A DNA stretch of 22,148 nt. Source: an uncultured Eubacteriales bacterium (GTDB lineage Bacteria; Bacillota; Clostridia; TANB77; CAG-508). Where the stretch lies: assembly GCA_902492015.1 (NCBI GenBank), contig CABUJR010000021.1, positions 1 through 22,148 of the forward strand. Direction: 5' to 3'. The notes below the pieces were generated by a model. The model was given only the letters and a program-made list of their open reading frames with translations, did no database searches and had not been told where the DNA came from. A program made the position numbers and the translations under genes. Of this stretch, positions 1 through 6,698 are shown in pieces. Positions within the stretch are counted from its first letter, which is position 1. Each line of letters opens with the position of its first letter.

Positions 1-866
1 TGCATTCTTCCCATTGTATCTGTCATACCATAAGAAGCTGGTCCAGCAGCCATATTGTCTGGATGTAAAGTTCTTCCTGTTCCACCACCTGAAGCAACAG
101 AGAAGTATTTTTTACCTGCTTCAATTCTTTCTTTTTTATATGTTCCTGCAACTGGGTGTTGGAATCTTGTTGGGTTTGTTGAATTTCCTGTGATTGAAAT
201 ATCAACATCTTCAAGCCACATTATTGCAACACCTTCTCTAACATCATTTGCACCATAACATCTAACTTGACTTCTTTCTCCATCTGAATAAGCTATTTCT
301 TCTACAACATTTACTTTTCCTGTAAAGAAATCAAAATCTGTTTTTACATAAGTAAATCCATTTATTCTTGAAATTACTTGTGCTGCATCTTTTCCAAGAC
401 CATTTAATATAACTCTTAATGGTTCTTTTCTAACTTTGTTAGCTGATTTTGCTATACCTATAGCTCCTTCAGCTGCTGCAAAACTTTCATGTCCTGCTAA
501 GAAAGCAAAGCATTTTGTTTCTTCTGATAATAGCATTGAAGCTAAATTTCCATGTCCTAAACCAACTTTTCTATCATCTGCAACAGAACCTGGAATACAG
601 AATGCTTGTAATCCTTCACCTATTGCTTTAGCTGCTTCTGATGCTTTTGTGCATCCTTTTTTTATAGCTATTGCTGCACCTAAAGTATAAGCCCAAGCTG
701 CATTTTCAAAACAAATTGGTTGAACTCCTTTAACAATTTCATAAGGGTTAAAACCTTTATCTGTACATATTTTTAAAGCATCTTCAAAATCCTTTATTCC
801 ATATTTTTCCATTACAGGTTTTATTTGATCTATTCTTCTTTCATAACTTTCAAATGTTACTGACAT
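1..866 (-). CDS. GGGtGRT protein, 3' end cut by the window edge
   Basis: The reading frame starts at the ATG at 866 and stays open to the window edge, giving 288 codons without a stop, so the C-terminus is missing. The start follows an AGGAGG ribosome binding site at 871-880. The family-naming motif GGGTGRT is encoded at 69-89, within SVASGGGTGRTLHPDN. This is the signature of the Pfam GGGtGRT family, found mainly in anaerobes and usually encoded beside a NifU-like scaffold protein, as here (32 bp downstream of it). The biochemical function of the family is not established as far as I know. The neighbour suggests a link to iron-sulfur cluster or sulfur chemistry, which is inference. It is probably co-transcribed with the NifU-like gene. 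The identification is firm, the function is not. Confidence 0.93.
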   Translation of the reverse strand, partial: MSVTFESYERRIDQIKPVMEKYGIKDFEDALKICTDKGFNPYEIVKGVQPICFENAAWAYTLGAAIAIKKGCTKASEAAKAIGEGLQAFCIPGSVADDRKVGLGHGNLASMLLSEETKCFAFLAGHESFAAAEGAIGIAKSANKVRKEPLRVILNGLGKDAAQVISRINGFTYVKTDFDFFTGKVNVVEEIAYSDGERSQVRCYGANDVREGVAIMWLEDVDISITGNSTNPTRFQHPVAGTYKKERIEAGKKYFSVASGGGTGRTLHPDNMAAGPASYGMTDTMGRM

Positions 867-898
867 AATATTTCCTCCTATTATTTTCTTTTAATTTT

Positions 899-1591
899 CT
901 ATTGTTTTCTTGGATCAATTTTCTTAACAGCTTCTGCAAATCTACCATAAGTTCCAGATGCTTTTTCAATAGCTTCTGTTGGTTCAATTCCAGCTTTTAT
1001 ATTATCCATCATTTTTCCTAAATGAACATATTTATATCCTATAATTTGATCATCTTTATCTAATCCTAATTCAACAATATATCCTTCTGCTAAATTTAAG
1101 TATCTTGGTCCTTTTAATGAACTTGAATAAATTGTTCCTACTTGGCTTGTATGTCCTTTTCCTAAATCTTCAAGTCCTGCTCCTACTGGAAGACCACCTT
1201 CTGAAAATGCTGTTTGAGTTCTACCATAAACAATTTGTAAAAATAATTCTCTCATAGCTGTATTTATTGCATCACAAACTAAGTCTGTGTTTAAAGCTTC
1301 AAGTATTGTTTTTCCTACTAATATTTCACCTGCCATTGCAGCTGAGTGTGTCATACCTGAACAACCTATTGTTTCAACTAATGCTTCTTGAATAATTCCT
1401 TCTTTAACATTTAATGTTAATTTACAAGCACCTTGTTGTGGAGCACACCATCCTATACCATGTGTTAAACCTGATATGTCTTTTACATCTTTTGCTTTTA
1501 CCCATTTTCCTTCTTCTGGTATTGGTGCTGGTCCATGGTCTACACCTTTTTTTACACAGCACATGTTTTCTAACTCTTTTGAATAAATCAT
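899..1591 (-). CDS. NifU-like iron-sulfur cluster assembly scaffold protein
   Basis: A 230-residue protein resembling the NifU/IscU N-terminal scaffold fold, extended as in the versions that accompany GGGtGRT proteins. Such scaffolds assemble Fe-S clusters on conserved cysteines in the cytoplasm. Candidate ligands are C49 and C56 (GWCAPQQGAC), C77 (ETIGCSGMTHS) and C106, plus a CC pair at 11-12 near the N-terminus. The start at 1591 is supported by an AGGAGG site about 7 nt upstream. The gene is first in a two-gene unit with the GGGtGRT gene and has a plausible promoter at 1736-1764, leaving a 5' leader of about 140 nt in which I see no strong structure. Whether it works in general Fe-S assembly or only with the GGGtGRT protein cannot be told from sequence. 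Confidence 0.88.
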   Translation of the reverse strand: MIYSKELENMCCVKKGVDHGPAPIPEEGKWVKAKDVKDISGLTHGIGWCAPQQGACKLTLNVKEGIIQEALVETIGCSGMTHSAAMAGEILVGKTILEALNTDLVCDAINTAMRELFLQIVYGRTQTAFSEGGLPVGAGLEDLGKGHTSQVGTIYSSSLKGPRYLNLAEGYIVELGLDKDDQIIGYKYVHLGKMMDNIKAGIEPTEAIEKASGTYGRFAEAVKKIDPRKQ

Positions 1592-1735
1592 TTTTCTTCC
1601 TCCTTATATTATTGATTACTTCTAATAATTCTTCTGTATCCATTAATTTATGCTACTTATGTTTCAATTATTTAAAACTTCTACATAGTGCTTTTAGTAT
1701 ATAATCTAATTTTATTTATATTACATACCTTTGTG

Positions 1736-1764
1736 ATTTTATCATTTACTATATTGTTTTTCAA
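1736..1764 (-). promoter_or_regulatory. Probable sigma-A promoter of the NifU-like/GGGtGRT operon
   Basis: On the minus strand TTGAAA (1764-1759) is followed after exactly 17 bp by TAAAAT (1741-1736). A second, weaker candidate lies upstream: TTGACA (1807-1802), a 17-bp spacer, then TAAAAA (1784-1779). Together these explain most of the 297-bp gap between the cysteine synthase stop and the scaffold gene. No strong terminator for the cysteine synthase gene was seen in this gap. Confidence 0.55.
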
Positions 1765-1828
1765 GACTTTTAGAAAATTTTTTATGGTCTAGAAGCTTTT
1801 CTGTCAAAATTTAGTTTCATATAACATT

Positions 1829-1844
1829 GTTCAAATTTGTGAAC
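1829..1844. promoter_or_regulatory. Imperfect palindrome upstream of the Fe-S scaffold promoter
   Basis: GTTCA-AATTTG-TGAAC is an inverted repeat with 5-bp arms and a 6-bp centre, the arm spacing of Crp/Fnr-type operators. It sits just upstream of the two candidate promoters of the NifU-like operon. No regulator can be assigned, and in A+T-rich DNA an arm of this length has little weight alone. Confidence 0.25.
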
Positions 1845-1888
1845 CTAATAATTTTTATATATTTTTTAGATCAACTTATATATTTAAA

Positions 1889-2851
1889 TTAGATTTCAAA
1901 GTTTTTTAATTTTATTTTATTAGAAATAAAATTATGATTATTATTTATAGGTTTTGATAAATCTGTTGTTAAATATTTTTTATTATCATCTGCAAACACT
2001 GTAATTACTGGCAATTTCATCTTATTATTAAATATTACACTTGCTATAAAATTTGCTCCTGAAGATATTCCAACACCTAAACCTAATTCTTTTGATAACT
2101 TTCTAGACATATTAATTGCATCTTCATCATCTATTAGAATTATTTCATCTATTGCTTTTCTATCTACCAATTCTGGAATAAAATCATCTCCTATTCCTTC
2201 AATCCTATGCTGACCTTTTATTTTTCCTCCTGATAGCAAAGGCATTTTTTCGGGCTCTAAAGCAACTATTTTCAAATCTTTAAAATTTTCTTTCAATTTT
2301 TTTCCAATTCCCATAAGAGTTCCACCAGTTCCTATTCCAGAAACAAAAGCAGATACTTCTTCTGGTAGCTGTTTTATTATTTCCTCTCCAGTTGTTTCAT
2401 AATGAGCTAAAAAATTGTCTTTATTTGCAAATTGATCTGCAAGAAAAGCATTTTTCTGTTTTGCCATTTTTTCAGCTTCATTAACACATCTTATAAATCC
2501 ACCTTCTTCTTTAGAAAATAATACAATCTGTGCTCCATAACTTTTCATTAAATTTATTCTTTCTTTGCTTGCCCAATCAGGCATAAAAATATATACTTTA
2601 TGATTATATAATGCGCCTAAAGCAGAAAGAGATATTCCTGTGTTGCCGCTTGTTGCTTCGATAATTGGCATATCTTTTTTTAACTTTCCTTTTTTATATG
2701 CATTTTTTAAAATATAATATGCAACCCTATCTTTTATACTTCCTGTTAAATTATAATATTCTAATTTTGTATAAATATATTTCTCTTTTCCTTCATATTC
2801 ATAATTAATCTTTATCATTGGTGTATTTCCAATTGTTTTTAATTCAAACAT
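1889..2851 (-). CDS. cysK: Cysteine synthase-type PLP-dependent enzyme
   Basis: A 320-residue fold-type II PLP enzyme of the cysteine synthase family, which makes cysteine from an activated serine (typically O-acetylserine) and sulfide in the cytoplasm. Visible motifs are the PLP lysine K40 in NLTGSIKDRVA, the substrate loop SGNTG at 69-73, the phosphate-binding GIGTGGT at 172-178 and a GISSGAN stretch near the C-terminus that faces the cofactor. Length matches CysK (about 310). The sequence after the substrate loop (FMPDWASKER) differs from textbook CysK, so it belongs to a divergent clostridial branch, and cystathionine beta-synthase-like activity cannot be excluded from sequence alone. The ATG at 2851 has an AGGAGGT site (2862-2856). 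The gene is preceded by a cysteine-codon leader peptide and a terminator, which strongly supports cysteine biosynthesis as its role. Confidence 0.85.
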   Translation of the reverse strand: MFELKTIGNTPMIKINYEYEGKEKYIYTKLEYYNLTGSIKDRVAYYILKNAYKKGKLKKDMPIIEATSGNTGISLSALGALYNHKVYIFMPDWASKERINLMKSYGAQIVLFSKEEGGFIRCVNEAEKMAKQKNAFLADQFANKDNFLAHYETTGEEIIKQLPEEVSAFVSGIGTGGTLMGIGKKLKENFKDLKIVALEPEKMPLLSGGKIKGQHRIEGIGDDFIPELVDRKAIDEIILIDDEDAINMSRKLSKELGLGVGISSGANFIASVIFNNKMKLPVITVFADDNKKYLTTDLSKPINNNHNFISNKIKLKNFEI

Positions 2852-2862
2852 ACTTACCTCCT

Positions 2863-2914
2863 AAAAAACAAAAAAACTATGTGTAGTAGTGTTAATATAT
2901 TCCTACACATAGTT
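2863..2914 (-). terminator. Intrinsic terminator in the cysteine synthase leader
   Basis: A 12-bp perfect stem (arms 2903-2914 and 2875-2886, 16-nt loop) is followed on the minus strand by T7-G-T6. It ends just before the AGGAGGT ribosome binding site of the cysteine synthase gene. A terminator placed between promoter and gene only makes sense as a conditional stop. Confidence 0.85.
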
Positions 2915-2987
2915 TCTACTTTTATATAATTACTAACTATTGTAGGTATGCAAATTAATACTCATATCTACAATAGATAGAGTATTG

Positions 2988-3026
2988 TTACATACAACAA
3001 CAATTAGTAACTATAACTAAATTCAT
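2988..3026 (-). CDS. Cysteine leader peptide MNLVIVTNCCCM
   Basis: A 12-codon ORF, too short for standard gene finding: ATG at 3026, stop TAA at 2990-2988. It has a GAAAGGA ribosome binding site (3040-3034) with 7 nt between it and the ATG. Codons 9, 10 and 11 are three consecutive UGU cysteine codons (3002-2994). They lie in the 5' arm of a long stem that competes with an antiterminator. The product itself is probably without function: the ORF is there so that the ribosome stalls when charged tRNA-Cys is scarce. The ribosome binding site, start, stop and codon run are seen directly; the sensing role is inferred. Leader peptides with runs of cysteine codons are known before sulfur genes in actinobacteria. 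I know of no well-described clostridial example. Confidence 0.85.
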   Translation of the reverse strand: MNLVIVTNCCCM

Positions 3027-3076
3027 ATAAAAATCCTTTCAAATTTTAATAAAATATTTAAAATATTATTTTATAT

Positions 3077-3106
3077 AATATATTCTAATTAATCTTATTT
3101 TGTCAA
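3077..3106 (-). promoter_or_regulatory. Promoter of the cysteine synthase leader transcript
   Basis: On the minus strand, a consensus -35 TTGACA (3106-3101), an 18-bp spacer and -10 TATATT (3082-3077). Transcription would start near 3070, about 44 nt before the leader-peptide ATG. Confidence 0.65.
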
Positions 3107-3122
3107 TATTTTTTTTATAAAG

Positions 3123-3144
3123 TATCATATCATATCATGTCATG
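3123..3144. repeat. Short tandem pentamer repeat
   Basis: Four copies of a 5-bp unit (TCATA, TCATA, TCATG, TCATG) run in tandem between the end of the secreted-protein gene and the -35 of the cysteine leader promoter. It includes the palindrome GTCATGAC. Its role is unknown; it could be chance or part of a terminator region for the upstream operon. Confidence 0.4.
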
Positions 3145-3160
3145 ACTATCTTATATTTTA

Positions 3161-3838
3161 TTATTTATTTTTATGAATATTTCTTATTACAATATAGCAA
3201 ATTATCAAAGCTAAAACTATACTACTTATAATGAAAATTGTATTACTCATTTTTTCTATTTGTACTGCTTCTAAATTTTCTACTTTTTGTGCTTGAAATT
3301 CCACTGTTTCAGTTGTTGCTGGAGCATTTTCCTTATATTTCTCAAATTCTTCTAAAAATTTATCATAATTTTCAGGATATATTGAAGCTTTTTCAAGTAA
3401 ATATTCTCCATTATAAATTCCAAAAGTTGCAAATAAAATTCCAGAAAATTCTTCATTCCAAACACTATCCTCAGAATATGGGACAATATTTACATATATA
3501 TTTGCTTTTAATTTATTATCTACTATTTTATTATTTCCAAAACCAGACATTTCATATTCTTTTATTCTTTGATTTTCAGGAACATTTTCACTCATATATG
3601 GCTCAAACCAAGTTTTTATCCCATTTTCATAAGCTTGTTCTCTTTTTTTATTTTCTTCAGTATAATCTCTTAAAGTATTTTCTTTTAATTCTTTTGGCAT
3701 TTCTTCTGCTTGTCTATTTAACAATTCTTCATTTATAAAGTCTTTAATTATCCTTTCATCTTCTGTTCCTAAAGATAAGTTAGTATTTAAAAAAATAATT
3801 AATATAAAAATAAATATTATATAACAAACTTTTTTCAT
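3161..3838 (-). CDS. Secreted/membrane-anchored protein of the ECF sigma operon, function unknown
   Basis: About 225 residues with a hydrophobic N-terminal segment (KKVCYIIFIFILIIFLNTNLSLG) that looks like a signal peptide or anchor. A charged extracytoplasmic region of about 165 residues follows, then a C-terminal membrane helix (TIFIISSIVLALIICYIVI) and a short basic tail. I recognise no enzymatic motif. An ATG at 3847 overlaps the previous stop and has no room for a ribosome binding site, while the ATG at 3838 has GGGTGG 9 nt upstream, so the latter is preferred. It follows the anti-sigma-like gene with a 1-nt gap, so the three genes form one tightly coupled operon. It may be a sensor or partner of the anti-sigma system at the cell envelope, which is inference from position and topology only. 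Confidence 0.75.
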   Translation of the reverse strand: MKKVCYIIFIFILIIFLNTNLSLGTEDERIIKDFINEELLNRQAEEMPKELKENTLRDYTEENKKREQAYENGIKTWFEPYMSENVPENQRIKEYEMSGFGNNKIVDNKLKANIYVNIVPYSEDSVWNEEFSGILFATFGIYNGEYLLEKASIYPENYDKFLEEFEKYKENAPATTETVEFQAQKVENLEAVQIEKMSNTIFIISSIVLALIICYIVIRNIHKNK

Positions 3839-3839
3839 A

Positions 3840-5126
3840 TTATTCATCCACCCTTTCTAAAACTATATCAGCTTCTGTTCCATTATATTCTATATGAAAA
3901 GTTATTGTATCTGTTGAGTTATAAGTGGTTAAATCATACATTGCGCTACGATTATACATATTATTTTCATCTACAAAACCTGAACCATTTTCTACTGGTC
4001 CTACTGTCAAATTAAATCTTTCACCATTTTCATTTATTACATATTCTTCGTCTAATTTACCAATTTCCATTCTTTCTTTTGCATATTTTTGATATTCTGG
4101 TAGGCTATATAATTTTCTAGAAATATAATTAAAAATATCAATTGTTTTTAACTTGCTATCTTCAGGTAAAGAATTATAAAACTCAATTTCTGGAATTGTT
4201 ACTTTTTCTGGACCTTCTTTAGATGGGAAAGTATATTTTAATTTTATTCCAGTATTATATACAACAGCAGAAGTTACATTGAAATCTTTATTTGTTGTAC
4301 TTTTTTGAGTATATACTAAATTCTGTCTGTTATACATTTTTTCTGGAACATTAGCTCCAAAATTCCAATCTCCTGTAACTCTGATATCTTCATATCCTTG
4401 TCTTACTTCTACATCAGAATCAACTTTGATTTCATCTATCTGAACATTTAATTTTTTACTTTTTGGATATACTACATCTCCACCAGTATAAATATTATAA
4501 ATTACTTTTACATTATTCTCTGTTTTTTCAGTAATATAAGAACTCATACCACTTCCAATTACTTTATCTGCTGGTGCATTTTCAAAATCATAATCTAAAT
4601 TATTTTCTTCTTTAAATTTATCAAACATTGTTGCTTTTGTTGATAATAAAACTACATTATTTTCATCATAAATAATCATTTCTGAAAATTGCATTTGATT
4701 TATATCTTCAGGTTTAATAATGTCTTTTATTTTATCAGAAAATTCCACATCAAAAGTTATACTTAAAGTAAAATCATCCATAATGAACTCGTCTATTTTT
4801 ATTTTTGTTTCTACATCTTCAATTTTATTTCCACTACTTTCATCTTCAACAACAGTATTTTCACTTACGTAATCATTTTCTGTTTTTTCTATGTACCCTT
4901 CATTTATTGCTGTTGCTACTCCTTGACCAGTTTCATATACATTATCATATATTGTTTGAGAAATATTTCTTGCAAATACCATACCAGAAATAGATAATGA
5001 AGCTGTAATAATTGTAAAAGTTTTTTCAAAAAAACTTTTTATTTTTGCATTTTTTCTTTCAGCTTTTTTAAATTTTTCAAGTCCTACATTTTCTGCCAAA
5101 TTTCCAAAAACTTTTTCTTTTCCCAT
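3840..5126 (-). CDS. Membrane anti-sigma-like protein, DUF4179 type
   Basis: A 428-residue protein with a short basic cytoplasmic N-terminus (about residues 1-30), one membrane helix (about 32-52, FTIITASLSISGMVFA) and a long extracytoplasmic part rich in beta-type sequence. This is the layout of DUF4179 proteins encoded directly after ECF sigma factors in Clostridia, which are thought to hold the sigma factor inactive until an envelope signal arrives. It starts 1 nt after the sigma gene stop with an AGGAGG site at 5138-5143 inside the sigma gene, so translation is coupled. The usual zinc-type anti-sigma motif (HxxxCxxC) is absent. Assignment to DUF4179 rests on architecture and context, not on a profile search. 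Confidence 0.75.
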   Translation of the reverse strand: MGKEKVFGNLAENVGLEKFKKAERKNAKIKSFFEKTFTIITASLSISGMVFARNISQTIYDNVYETGQGVATAINEGYIEKTENDYVSENTVVEDESSGNKIEDVETKIKIDEFIMDDFTLSITFDVEFSDKIKDIIKPEDINQMQFSEMIIYDENNVVLLSTKATMFDKFKEENNLDYDFENAPADKVIGSGMSSYITEKTENNVKVIYNIYTGGDVVYPKSKKLNVQIDEIKVDSDVEVRQGYEDIRVTGDWNFGANVPEKMYNRQNLVYTQKSTTNKDFNVTSAVVYNTGIKLKYTFPSKEGPEKVTIPEIEFYNSLPEDSKLKTIDIFNYISRKLYSLPEYQKYAKERMEIGKLDEEYVINENGERFNLTVGPVENGSGFVDENNMYNRSAMYDLTTYNSTDTITFHIEYNGTEADIVLERVDE

Positions 5127-5127
5127 T

Positions 5128-5667
5128 TTAATAAAAACCTCCTATTTTTAAAAATTCTCTAACTTTTTTTCTAGTTCTATGTAAAGTTACTTTTGCATTA
5201 CTTGTTGATATTCCACATTCTTTGGCTATGTCTTTTATTTTTTTATCTTCAAAATAAAATTTAGTAAAAACTTTATATTCTGTTTCACCTAAAGTTTTTA
5301 AATTATTAATAATACAATCATTCATTTCTTTTTCTTCCAAACTTTTCTCTAGATTGCTATCATTAATAAAACTTTTCTCTAAATCTTCATTTTCTGAAAA
5401 ATCAAATTTATTTTCTTTATACTTTCTAAAAATAATTCTTCGAGTTATTCCTGCAATATACGGACTTAGTTTAGCCTTTTTGTCTAAGTTATTTCTATTT
5501 TGCCAAACTATAAAGAAAACATCTGATATTATTTCTTCTGTGTCTTCAATTCCTATATTTTGAAAATTTCTAATAATAGTTAGAACGTAATTATAATAAT
5601 CATCAACTATATCATTTATAGAAATTTCATTTTTAAAGAAATATGCTTCTATTAGTTTCTCCTCCAT
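5128..5667 (-). CDS. ECF-type RNA polymerase sigma factor
   Basis: A 179-residue sigma-70 family protein with only regions 2 and 4, typical of extracytoplasmic-function factors. Region 2 covers about residues 22-85, with the -10-binding stretch DTEEIISDVFFIVWQNR and the following PYIAGITRRIIFRKYK. Region 4 covers about 120-172, with the helix-turn-helix KIKDIAKECGISTSNAKVTLHRTRKKV. The ATG at 5667 follows an AGAGGT ribosome binding site. It is the first gene of a three-gene operon with its presumed membrane anti-sigma partner and a secreted protein. A GTAACC element upstream (5723-5728) resembles ECF -35 motifs, so the operon is probably autoregulated. The stimulus is unknown. Confidence 0.9.
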   Translation of the reverse strand: MEEKLIEAYFFKNEISINDIVDDYYNYVLTIIRNFQNIGIEDTEEIISDVFFIVWQNRNNLDKKAKLSPYIAGITRRIIFRKYKENKFDFSENEDLEKSFINDSNLEKSLEEKEMNDCIINNLKTLGETEYKVFTKFYFEDKKIKDIAKECGISTSNAKVTLHRTRKKVREFLKIGGFY

Positions 5668-5701
5668 GATTACCTCTCTAATATATTGATTACATCTATA
5701 T

Positions 5702-5728
5702 ATTATCTTATTAGAATAAAAAGGTTAC
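5702..5728 (-). promoter_or_regulatory. Candidate ECF autoregulatory promoter
   Basis: On the minus strand GTAACC (5728-5723), preceded by TT and followed by a T-rich spacer of about 15 bp, leads to GATAAT (5707-5702). The GTAAC core and the T-run after it resemble ECF -35 elements of Bacillota. The terminator of the upstream gene ends immediately before it, so this operon must start its own transcript here. The exact -10 is uncertain. Confidence 0.45.
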
Positions 5729-5762
5729 AAAAAAATCAGATATTTTAATATCTGATTTTTAT
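5729..5762. terminator. Bidirectional-looking intrinsic terminator
   Basis: AAAAATCAGATA (5731-5742), loop TTTTAA, TATCTGATTTTT (5749-5760): a perfect 12-bp stem with T-runs on both strands. On the minus strand it ends transcription of the HD-domain gene, and its T-run abuts the ECF promoter. Confidence 0.8.
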
Positions 5763-5812
5763 TTCATCTATTTTCACTTTAAATTAAAATGATAACTTAT
5801 CTATTTTTAATT

Positions 5813-6457
5813 CTACATTCCTAGCTTTTTTGCTATTTCTTTTTCAGCTTTTATAAATTTTTCTTTATTTTCTAATAAGTCTTGCATTGTATCTAAATAA
5901 TCTTTATATTTTTTATCTGGATAATACATTTTTGCATATCCACCTTTTCCGTATTTACTTGATAACTTTTTAAAAGAATACTCAATAACTTGTTCTACAC
6001 TTGGATTTTCATCTTTATGCTTATCTGCTTGATATTCAATAGATCTTTTAAGCATATTTTCTACTGAAATTTCTCTATCTGCTGAAGATACAAGTTTTCC
6101 ATATACACTTCTTGCTTCATATTCTAAACTTGCTCTATGGTCAACAATAGCTTCTGCTATTATTTTAATTTGTTCATCATTAAAAAACTTTTTTATATTT
6201 TCATCTTTTAAAAATTTATCACTTGATACTTGTTCATGATTATCTTTATCTTCTTTATATCCAATATCATGAAAAGCTGCTATAGTATACACCATATTTT
6301 CATCTAAGTTTAAACTAAATTCTTTCATTATCTCAAAACTTCTAGATATAACATCATTAATATGTGCAATTCCATGACCACCTATATTATTTTTGTCATA
6401 TTGTGGCAATACTTTTTCTTCAACATAACTTTTTAATTCTTCATTAATTTTTTCCAT
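5813..6457 (-). CDS. HD-domain phosphohydrolase
   Basis: A metal-dependent HD-domain protein of 214 residues. Numbering from the upstream ATG at 6469, the H...HD...D ligands are H36 (GHGIAHINDV), H67-D68 (AAFHDIGY) and D131 (SADREIS); DHRAS at 110-114 supports the family. Such single-domain HD proteins (YedJ-like) hydrolyse phosphate esters or nucleotides in the cytoplasm; the substrate here is unknown. The ATG at 6457 is chosen over the in-frame ATG at 6469, because the earlier ATG is part of the sequence ATGGAGGAAAAT, whose GGAGG is an ideal ribosome binding site for 6457. It appears monocistronic: a terminator follows at 5729-5762, and a TATAAT on the minus strand (6501-6496) may be its -10, with a poor -35. 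The 240-bp gap upstream holds only A+T-rich sequence and a weak hairpin at the yccF stop (6679-6702). Confidence 0.82.
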   Translation of the reverse strand: MEKINEELKSYVEEKVLPQYDKNNIGGHGIAHINDVISRSFEIMKEFSLNLDENMVYTIAAFHDIGYKEDKDNHEQVSSDKFLKDENIKKFFNDEQIKIIAEAIVDHRASLEYEARSVYGKLVSSADREISVENMLKRSIEYQADKHKDENPSVEQVIEYSFKKLSSKYGKGGYAKMYYPDKKYKDYLDTMQDLLENKEKFIKAEKEIAKKLGM

Positions 6458-6698
6458 ATTTTCCTCCATAATAAAAATTTAAATTGCAAATTTGAATTAT
6501 ATTTTTGCAACTTTTAAAACTCTACATAAATAAATGTTTCTACTTCTTTACAATCTCTTAACTTTATCTTTAATGTTAATCATTTATTATTACTTATTAT
6601 AAGTTTTTAATTATATTATCATAAAAAATAAAAATATTCTATAATTCATATAAATAAATTATAAAATATTTTAAATTTATAAACTTAAAATTTAAAGT

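Larger units (their letters stand above)
2852..3070 (-). promoter_or_regulatory. Transcription-attenuation leader of the cysteine synthase gene
   Basis: About 218 nt of untranslated leader lie between the predicted transcription start (near 3070) and the gene. In RNA sense it contains four segments. Segment 1 (3012-2991) overlaps the leader-peptide codons. Segment 2 (2950-2929) pairs with segment 1 over about 19 bp, including G-U pairs. Segment 3 (2914-2903, AACUAUGUGUAG) and segment 4 (2886-2875, CUACACAUAGUU) form the terminator. Within segment 2, CUACAAUAGUU (2945-2935) can also pair with segment 3 over 11 bp with one bulged base, which would break the terminator. A ribosome stalled on the cysteine codons would block segment 1 and free segment 2. 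A perfectly paired hairpin with one bulge (2957-2986) lies inside the 1:2 loop. The pairings are read directly from the sequence; the regulatory logic is inferred by analogy with trp/his attenuators. Confidence 0.8.

Noticed and set aside
436..690. Plus-strand ORF within the GGGtGRT gene
   Set aside because: It is antisense to a well-conserved protein and has no ribosome binding site. The same applies to the plus-strand frames in 1414-1704, 3238-3738, 8075-8748, 10492-10857, 14340-14820, 15163-15483 and 19592-19936.
1422..1643. ORF starting MDTEELLEVINN upstream of the NifU-like gene
   Set aside because: It overlaps the NifU-like gene in another frame, lacks a ribosome binding site and becomes an arginine-rich nonsense-like sequence. 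It is a shadow frame.
2852..3070. T-box or SAM (S-box) riboswitch before the cysteine synthase gene
   Set aside because: No TGGNACCGCG T-box core or S-box signature can be found in the leader. The Cys-codon ORF and its competing stems explain the terminator better.
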